DNA from: Eudorina sp. 2006-703-Eu-15
Lineage: Eukaryota > Chlorophyta > Chlorophyceae > Chlamydomonadales > Volvocaceae
Direction: 5' to 3'
Assembly (NCBI GenBank): GCA_003117195.1
Contig: BDSI01000131.1
Span: forward strand, 33,627 to 97,626
DNA: 64,000 nt
The stretch's first letter is position 1. Each line of letters opens with the position of its first letter. A program made the translations under genes and the position numbers. Below, in pieces: positions 56,001 to 64,000 of this stretch. Below the pieces are notes generated by a model. The model made no database searches and was not told the DNA's origin. It saw only the letters and a program-made list of their open reading frames with translations.

Positions 56001-56337
56001 GTTTTGTATTGCTGTATCTGGTATGGAGTTTCTGTACTGCATGCCTTCAACGATCTTCGACAATCAACTAATTAATAACCCAATCCATGCATGGAACTGT
56101 GCTAAAAACGGCATGCCTTTACAAGTGTATAACAGTAAGTTGTATACATGAATCCTACAAGGTCTCTAGGTTGCTGTGGAGCCGCCGTATGTGCGAGGTT
56201 TCGAGGCGAGTCAGGGACAGCAGGCAGGCCTAGGGGGAACGTACGGAAAAAGTGTATCTCATGACTTTTTAGTGAAGCGTTGGCTGATAGTAATGCAACA
56301 TATATTATAAAAAGTAACAAATACGTACAACTCGGGC
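56000..56337 (+). promoter_or_regulatory. 5' flank of protease gene 2, shared with gene 1
   Basis: Homologous to 9030-9292 (ATCTTCGACAA, AACCCAATCCAT, TACATGAATCCT, GGTCTCTAGGTTGC, GGTTTCGAGGCGAGTC). It has an A/T-rich TATTATAAAA stretch at about 56302 close to the ATG; whether this is a functional TATA box is unknown. Confidence 0.45.
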
Positions 56338-59300
56338 ATGGAGAAAAATCTTCGCTGGAAGTTGCAGCAAGTTGCTCATGCGGTGGTCGTTATTTGCACG
56401 CTGTGTCTGAGACCATGTCAAGGAAGTTTTGTGAATCTACGCAGTGGCAGAGTATACCTCAGGTGAGAGCTAGGCAGGACGGCGTTGTTCGTTTGGATAG
56501 CGAAGTTAGTTTGTGAAACCCACAGGAATGGCGAAGGCAGGAGGCAGTCAGAGGCTGCTCTTTAGTCACCGCAAAATTCACTACTGCATTCTACAGCCTG
56601 AGGTATTTTTTAATTCGCATCATTACTGTTGCCCTGATCCTTTCACCGCTGCGGCTAGACGCATGGTGCCCGCCGGAAAAAAACGAACGAACGTTCCTGT
56701 TTTGATCGCATGGACACATCATCAGTTTTTGGAAAAGGCAAGGCATTCTTTATTTGTTATTGCACGTAAACTCTCAATGCAGGCCCGCAGATAATACTCG
56801 CGTATCTTTTGTGACAAAGGATAGCGGGCCGACTACTGATGAACACGGTCTTGTCCTATTACGCAGGGATAACAGTAAGTTATCATTAGCGCAAGCGTAC
56901 AAACGGGATAATCGTGCTATGGGCGTGTTCCTATTCAGGCTGTGTACGCCTGTATACGGTACTTTCCCTATCTGGTAACGAACGATACGAGTAATTTCCG
57001 CAAAATGACTTTTAGCGCTGACGTATCATTCATCAGTGGACATAATTCTGTTCGATATAGACAGGGTGGGATATCCGCGTGACCATGTTATTAATCACCT
57101 AGAGATTGACGCTGCTGGCACGAGATGTTCTGTGGCCGCATCATCTAGACTTCTCCTCTGACGCTACTTCTGCTCCTGCTTCATTTTGCAGCAGCCTCAC
57201 ATACAACATCAGCCTATATTCTTATTTTCTATTGCCCATCACTGCGTGTTTGTGTCCCCCGGCGGCTTTCGGTTTAACCGGCTGCATCAGCAGGCACATA
57301 CGAGGCCCTGGAAGCACTGAGCGTTGCTGTGGTCGCGTACGGGGGCGCAGTGGTCGCCTTCATACCCGATGACACGCTGCTCGTGTCCGCACCCGCGTCC
57401 GCGATAGCCGCCCTTGCCAGACTGCCGGGCGACAGCGGCGGCGCACTGCTCATGGTGAGACCATCGTACCACGTGGGCTGGCTGGGGCACCGTGTTCATA
57501 CCGCGCACCGACGTACGGGCCAGGCCTGTGACACGGCTTGATTCGATCGGTGTTCGCGTCGAGATTTCCTGTATGTCCATGGCGCAGGCCGACTACGCGC
57601 CCACCCTGAAGCTGTCACCCGAGATCCTGGACGCCATCCAAGCTGTGCCGCCCACCCGCCGTCGCCACCGCCGACAACGACGGCAGGCCCGCAGCCGACA
57701 GCGCCGGCGGCGCCAGCGGCTGTTGCTGCAAGAGGGTACCTTCGACGGGGCCTTGGAGGTTTCTGGGCCTTCTGACAACCCCGCGGCGCGCGGCGACAGC
57801 AGTGATGGCGGCCGCGGCGGTGGCGACAGCGCTCCCACAGCCGCGGGTGACGCTCCAGGAGGAGAAGCGACGTCGTCGGTGTCCGTGTTGGGGCTCATGC
57901 AAACGTGGAGCCTGCGCACGATGTACGGCGATGGAGATCCATTACCGGAGGCTGCTGCGAACTGGCGCAGCAGACGCGGTGGCAGAGACGCTGCGGCGGG
58001 CGCCGGTAACGACTTGAGCAGCGAGCAGAGATCGAGACGCGGGGAAGACTTGTACGGCGTGAACGTACACCTGCTCTCGGGGGCCACCTCTGACGGCGCT
58101 GGCGACGCCGAGGGGCTGGGTGCCACGGCAGCGGACGTCGTCGACGGCTGGCCTGTGCCTCTGGCGGCGACGCTGCAACGTGACGATCCCGGCGACCCCT
58201 GCCGTCCGCGATTGGTCACTACGACGTCGTCGCCGCCGTCTGCTGCCTCGTACGAAACTCCGGGGGCCGCCACGCCCGGCTCCATCTGGGTGCAGGTGTA
58301 CCTGTGTGCGGAGGTACGCCGCGATGATCAGATCATGGCATCATCATGTGTGGGGCGGCGGCGCTGTGGGTCAGTCAACCTGATGACCCGTGGGTCACAC
58401 TGTGTAGCAGCCTCCAACCATCACACACGGGAGGATTGCAAAACGCTGGGGCAACACCCACCACTAGTCCCTGGGCTGGTGCCGATGTTCACCCCGCCTG
58501 CAAGGTCCGCGTCCCCGCGCTTGGCGTCACCGTCCCCGCACCTGCCTACACCGCTTGCTTGCTTGGTCGCCGCCGGCCCGCAGGATCTGGAGGACGGGGT
58601 GGCCTGGCTGGCGGCGCGGCCGCAAGTGGTGTGGATCGCGCCGGTACTGGGACCCGCAGTACAGAACGCGGTTGCGGGCTGGATCGTGCAGACAGGTGTG
58701 GGCCCTCGATGCATGGGGAAGCGGTGGGCGGGAAGCGGTGGGCGGGAAGCGGTGGGCGGGAAGCGGGGGGCGGGTGACACAAGGATGCAATGCTGAAGAA
58801 GCGCACCCGGGATATAGATGGAGTTGCCGGACGGGTCCTGCTGGGGAAGTCTAGGGGGACGGTAGAGTGTGTTCGCCTGGCCCGACAGCGGCGGCGGGTT
58901 TCCATAACGTGAATCTATGGCCCGGACGCCGACCCACGGGTCATCTGAAACGCTGCTGCCACTCGATCGCCTTCGGTCCCTTGGACCTGTCCGTCACCAG
59001 GCAACATCTTGCAGTCGCAGTACGACCATCCGTACTTGACGTTGAAGCCGTACTGGCGCGCTGGTATTCAGGGCCAGGGCGTTATCGTGGGGGTGAGCGC
59101 AGTTTCGTCGGGGGTTGGAGGTCGGGGGTATATGAATGGTAAGGCACGCACATACAAACTGCGCTGACTGGAAGAGTAAGCAAGGCTCCGGTTAGTTGTG
59201 AGCTTGTAACACTGCACAATACCACAGATTTGCAGCGACGGAACATGCTGAATCTGAGTAATCTAGTGGAAATGAAAAGGAAATTTGTAGGCTACGTATC

Positions 59301-62300
59301 TAAGATTAACCGGGAGTGGGGTGGGGTCGGTGGGGTAAGGGGTAGGGGTTCGAGGGGAACATGCGGGGCGGAGCCGGACTGGGGCGCGCCTTGCCTGTAG
59401 CTAGGGTAGGTGGTGTGTCGCGAGGTGCGCAGGGGGTGGCAGTTGAGTGAGTGGATTGCACTGCTTTCGGTGCTTTGTTGATTTTGGCCTGCCTGCGGGA
59501 TCGTTCCAGACTACGCCCTGTGCTTCCTGGAGAGCCATCTCCGCATACCCTGTCCCCCTGGCCTGCGCTCTCGCTCCCTCTCATCAGATGGCTGACACGG
59601 GTATCGATGTGGGGCATTGCTCGTTCCTGGACGACAAGTACGGCACCGAGCAGCTGCGCGACCGCCTGTCCGGCAGCCCCCCGAGCTGGGTTCTGAGCGA
59701 CCACCGAAAGATTGTGCAGTACATGCTGGCATCGGGTACGACATATATATGAATATATATTCGGCCGAAAATCTTGAGTTTTGATAGATACTTTCCCTCG
59801 GAAGAAAAATGAGGTTTTAGATACTCATGGCCTCTCGCGCGGGGAAAAGCCCCCTTGAGTAGATAAAATGCCGGCAAAAGCTCCCTCCGACAGATACTTT
59901 CAGCACGATTGGGCAAGGAGTATCTCCGGCCGTAGATACTCTGCAAAATAAGATAGCCACCCTGATCCCAGGACCGGGCTTCACGTACGTATGCCACCTT
60001 CGTTGGTCATCAAGGCCCACAAGCGGTTATGGGCCTTCATTCATACATGCCAGATGGGGTGTGCCTCTCACCGACCCCTGCATGCATGTCCCTCCTCACA
60101 CCCCCGTATAGCCCCCACACCCCCACATGCCCGCTCCCCTGCCCGTCGACGACAGGTTCGCCCGCGTTCTTCGGCGACGACGCCAACAGCAGCGTCCCAA
60201 GCGGCATCCCCGGTCATGGCACCCACGTCGCCGGCACCGTGGCGGGATCTCCTCCCTGGACTGCAGCTACCGGCGGTTCCGGTGCCAGCGCCGCCGCCGC
60301 CGCCAATGGCGGAGCTGGTTTCCAGTACGGCCCCGCCCCGGGGGCCGCACCCCTAGCTCGCCTCAGCTTCATGGACCTGGCCCCTCCTGGAGCGCCGTCG
60401 TTGTACATCCAGAACGTGGTGCCGCTTCAGTCGGAGCTGCTGCAGGTGGGTCGAGGGTGCGCGGCCAGATGGCAGTTGTGTGGAGTGAGGATCGATGTCA
60501 GTGCTTGGGTTTCCAAGAAGCAGCCGGGCACCCCAACTAGCGGTAATCACCCGCGGGCCCATGAGCTCCATTGCGGATGTAGATTCCAATGGGCAAATGT
60601 AAAAACCATACCAAAGCATCAGTATGGTAACGTAGAGAGTGAGTTGAATGGATGGACAGCGAGCGAAGAACTCGCTGATGGGGCAGCTTATCGTCACGAG
60701 TTCCTGCAGGTGGGCCGAGGGCGGGTGCGCGGATGGGGGACGGATGCACGATCCACCAGCTAGGTCTGCGGCAACCAGGTACAACACGCCAAGCAACAAG
60801 CACAACAAAACAGCCGTGCGTCGAACCAATTTGCGATCAGACATGATGAGTGAGTTGGCCACTCAGGGCAGGGTGGCCAACTTCAGGATCCAACGAAGGC
60901 AGGGGCATCGCTTGAAACAGCAACCGCACCAGCATTCAGTACGGCAAACACACCGACAACGATCGTCTCCACGCACCATGCATGCCCGCAGCGCCATCAG
61001 GACGTGGGCGCGCGAATCTCGTCCGACAGCTGGATCGTACTGGGTACGGCGGCGGGCGTCCTCGATGACGTCTACGCAGCGGGCTTCGACACCTTCGCCT
61101 GGCGGAACCCGGGTTTCGTCAGTGTCGTGGCGGCTGGCAACTTCGGTGAGCAACATGCATGAACCGTGCGTTAGTCCGGTGGAGACGGCCAGGAGCCGAC
61201 CCGATGTCCATGGCGCATGTTATTCCCCTCGAAGTTACATGCATGTCACAAAGGAAGCCGCCGCCTGCTGGACGAATTCCAAGGAGCCGGCGGCAAAAAG
61301 ATGTATTCTTACACACCAGATTAATAATATTCTGCCATATTCTTACTTAAGCTTTATTCCATGGCATGGAAAGGTTTATTCCTTTTCCTGCGCGGGCCCT
61401 GTCTGTCTGTATCGTGGGACATGACGACCCCCCGCAGGTCGGAACGGGGGCATGCAGACGACGCTCGTCTCGCCCGCGACCGCCAAGGTAGGTGCGCCCA
61501 GCCAGCGGCCAGGGGCCTGACGCTCGAAGCAATCAGCGCCCCCTTCGGACGCTTGATGGATGGAACGTTGTAGCTTTGTAGGCCTGCTGAACGGCGGTGC
61601 CGTGCTCGACGTGTGACATTGCGTCCCGCAGAATGACTCTGCTCAACTGCACCATGTCCATCGCCCTGACCAGGCACGGTGCTTGAGCCTACATACTGAC
61701 CATCGGCTCGCGTGCCGTACATGTGTACTGCTGCGTGCGTGCTGTACAGAACGTGATCACGGTGGGCGCCACACTGAATTACCCCGTGACGGTGTCGGGC
61801 TTCAACGACCAGCAGCTCTACCTCTTCCGCTATGTGGACGGCGATGGGCAGCTGCGGTCTAGGGCGGTGCGTCAGGGAGGGGAAAGCAGGGAGGGTGTGG
61901 GCAAGGGAGTACCTACCTACCTACCTACCTACCTACCTACCTACCTACCTACCTACCTACCTACCTACCTACCTACCCACCTACCTACCTACCTACCTTC
62001 CTTGCACATCATAACGAGTACATACGAGACATCGCAAGGAGCACGTTGCCAAGACGTGATTTTCGTGAGCTCGTGATCACCACGCACGCCGGAACCCCCT
62101 GCCGTACTGGTTCCGGACGGAGCGTAGGTGTGGCCACTCGGCGGTTCCAGTGACGCGGAGTGGCGGGCGCTGCTTCACCCGAACGGCTCGTCTGCGGTGA
62201 GTCCCTCGCGCCCTACATACTCGGAGTCCTGCTGGCCCCGCGTCTCCGATTCGCATCCGCGTACATAGCTAGAGGCACATATACAAGCAGCACTGTTCAG

Positions 62301-63239
62301 CGGAACATACGGAGCGGACGACGCGCTTCTCCTGCTACTCCGTCCTGCTCGCACGTCAGGAACCTCAACCGACCCACCTCCGCACCCGAGCTGCCCCAGC
62401 CTGGCAGCTGCTCGGGCATATATGTCATACAAAATGAAAAGTGCGGGCCTGCTGCCGCCGGCGCCTGGTGCACCGACCGCTCCTCCCGCCGTGGCCTTCC
62501 CGGGCGACACCGCAGGTCACCGTTTCCGTAGCCCTGGCAGACCCATGGGACACCTGCACTTACCTGGTGGGGGACTACTCACCGTACGACGGAGCCATTG
62601 TCGTCGTAGACCTGGCCCCGAGGGCCCCGAGCTCACGACCGGACGCCCGTACAGCGCAAAAGGTGGTGGGCGGCTGCTCCATCGAGGCGCGGACGGCCAA
62701 CGTTGCGATGGCGGGCGCCGTTGGAATGCTGTACGTGGCGGCGGAGGCGGGGTTCGTGGCAGGCCCGAGGCCGCCACCGCCGCCGCTCCAGGGCTCCACA
62801 CTGTCCCCAATACCACACGCCGTGGTCACACGGGTGGGTCGGGGTGGGTGATGCGGTGTATGTACTCGCTTACTTGTCCGCACAGGCAGAGTATGAGGCG
62901 AGGTCGGCCAAGCGTGCGTGCTCAACCAGCAGGCCCCAGCAGGCCCTACCGACAAGGCGGCACCTCAACGCCCTTCAAGTATTATTATTAGTAGTAGTAG
63001 TGGTAATAGTAGTAGTACGTAATAAAAGCACTGCGGACGAAGACATGGTGATGGTGAAGTCGTTGACAACGAACCTGCCTTGTCAATCACGTCGGATAAC
63101 CTCTATATGCAGGAGCTGGGCACGTGGATAATCAACATCCTGTCCAACAGCTCCAACTCCAACGCCTACATGACGCACGTCCAGTCTGTAAGCTGAAGTG
63201 GAGGCCCCACGCACGTACGACCGCTTGAATAGTTGTAGG

Positions 63240-63327
<88 letters not shown>

Positions 63328-63765
63328 CTAGCTACCCGTCTGCCTGCCTGCCCGTCTGTCTGCCTGCCCGTCTGTCTTGACCTGAGACGAAGGTCAAGTA
63401 GCGGAGGTCTTACGACCACCCCCGCGTCTGTCGTTGTTTGTCTGTCTGTCGGTCTGTCTGTCTAGTCGTGCGACCCTCTTCTGGCAATACCGAAGGTAGG
63501 CTTCGTTCCGTCAGGTAGGTGCTAGCTGATATCAACTCTAAGTACCGGACGTGGGTACCACCTCCTCACATCCACCCCGCACCCGCACTCCCCCCCACAC
63601 ATACACACACCACCCAGCCCGAGCTGGTCGCCGGAGTGGACAGTGTGGCCTCGTTCTCCGGCTACGGCCCCCTGACGGACGGCCGCATCAAACCCGACCT
63701 GGTGGCTCCTGGCGCCCCCATCACCTCCGCCAGGGCCAGTCCACAGCTGCTCACCAACGTCACGT
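56338..63765 (+). CDS. Subtilisin-family (S8, KP-43-like) serine protease, gene 2, partial at window end
   Basis: Tandem duplicate of the gene at 9293-22899. Exons: 56338-56462, 56783-56874, 57294-57454, 57588-58313, 58584-58695, 59001-59092, 59588-59735, 60156-60445, 60992-61145, 61438-61487, 61750-61866, 62128-62196, 62516-62833, 63113-63187, 63618-63765. Lengths equal those of gene 1 except exon 3 (9 nt shorter, in frame) and exon 4 (3 nt shorter). The signal peptide is MEKNLRWKLQQVAHAVVVIC...; MADTGID, HGTHVAG, VVAAGNFG, the PA insert and FSGYGPLTDGRIKPDL are intact. The exon with the catalytic Ser should begin just beyond base 64000, so activity cannot be judged. Introns differ from gene 1 by microsatellite expansions and an insert of about 200 bp. 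The reading frame is fully open and likely functional. Confidence 0.82.
59745..59960. repeat. Insert of about 200 bp in intron 7 of gene 2, absent from gene 1
   Basis: The segment from ATATATATGAATATATATTC to about AAAATAAGATAGCC has no counterpart between exons 7 and 8 of gene 1. It carries repeated GATACT words in both orientations (GATAGATACTTTCC, TAGATACTCATGG, CAGATACTTTCAG, GTAGATACTCTGC). A small non-autonomous element is plausible; the ends are not defined. Confidence 0.55.
61910..61998. repeat. (CTAC)n microsatellite in intron 11 of gene 2
   Basis: About 21 tetranucleotide units; gene 1 has only a short interrupted CTACCTACGTACCTACC at the matching place (about 14945). Confidence 0.95.
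63238..63326. repeat. (CTGC)n microsatellite in intron 14 of gene 2
   Basis: About 22 units followed by degenerate CTGCCCGTCTGTCTGC; gene 1 has a short TCTGTCTATCTATCTG run at the matching place (about 16270). Confidence 0.95.
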
Positions 63766-64000
63766 GTGAGTGTGGGTGGGTGATTGGGTGGGGGGTGGGT
63801 AGGGGAGAGGATTGGGGAACGGGGGAACGGGCCACTACTGCGAACCCGCTGCGCTTTGGACGAGGAAGGCTTCGCGAGCAGACCCTGGGGCGGGTGAGGG
63901 TGTGATTGTACTGCGTCATCACGGCTTGCGCATGTGATTGCACTGTGATACAACATGTATGAAACTTCGGATGCTGTGTCTCATCGATATCAGGGCACGC

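Overview
This window looks like nuclear DNA of a volvocine or other chlamydomonadalean green alga. The reasons are GC-rich exons separated by many short and medium introns with GT...AG borders, abundant microsatellites ((AC)n, (CTAC)n, (CTGC)n, (ACC)n), a chromodomain-bearing Ty3/Gypsy element, and LINE fragments with a zinc-binding C-terminus. The organism is inferred; no species marker is present. There are no operons, rRNA genes or CRISPR arrays.

Layout: 1-1657 is a 28-bp minisatellite. 1690-3400 holds a decayed LINE ORF2 C-terminus. 3400-9000 has no confident host gene, but carries a minus-strand ORF resembling the cysteine-cluster part of a KDZ-type transposase (6410-7516) and an interspersed repeat also seen at 32.5 kb. 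9293-22899 is a gene I reconstructed exon by exon (26 exons, about 1,707 codons). It encodes a secreted, membrane-anchored subtilisin-family (S8, KP-43-like) protease with signal peptide, long pro-region, Asp/His/Asn/Ser catalytic exons, a PA insert, a C-terminal beta domain, a ricin-like Cys repeat region and one transmembrane helix. 22900-28490 is intergenic with a duplicated segment and unresolved coding-like patches.

28499-39300 holds exons of an unidentified minus-strand host gene. One exon is split by an intact-looking 8,954-bp chromovirus (28743-37696; apparently identical 397-bp LTRs; TSD CCCAT). The chromovirus reverse transcriptase is itself split by a 1,430-bp TIR element (31698-33127; TSD CGC). 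A 509-bp TRIM (39768-40276; 100-bp LTRs, TSD AACAC) next to it has the same 16-nt polypurine tract as the chromovirus, suggesting it depends on it. 40287-41620 has hairpins and an AT-rich satellite. 42040-44560 has two copies of a short element followed by a huge octamer minisatellite and an (AC)n tract.

44563-54196 is a cluster of 5'-truncated LINE copies ending in (AC)n tails, each beginning inside the (AC)n tract of the previous one, then amplified in tandem. This is a Zepp-like self-nesting architecture and the most unusual feature of the window. 56338-63765 is a second, tandem copy of the S8 protease gene, cut by the window end just before its catalytic-serine exon. Its first two exons are clearly diverged from copy 1, whereas exons 3-15 and parts of their introns are nearly identical, which points to gene conversion.
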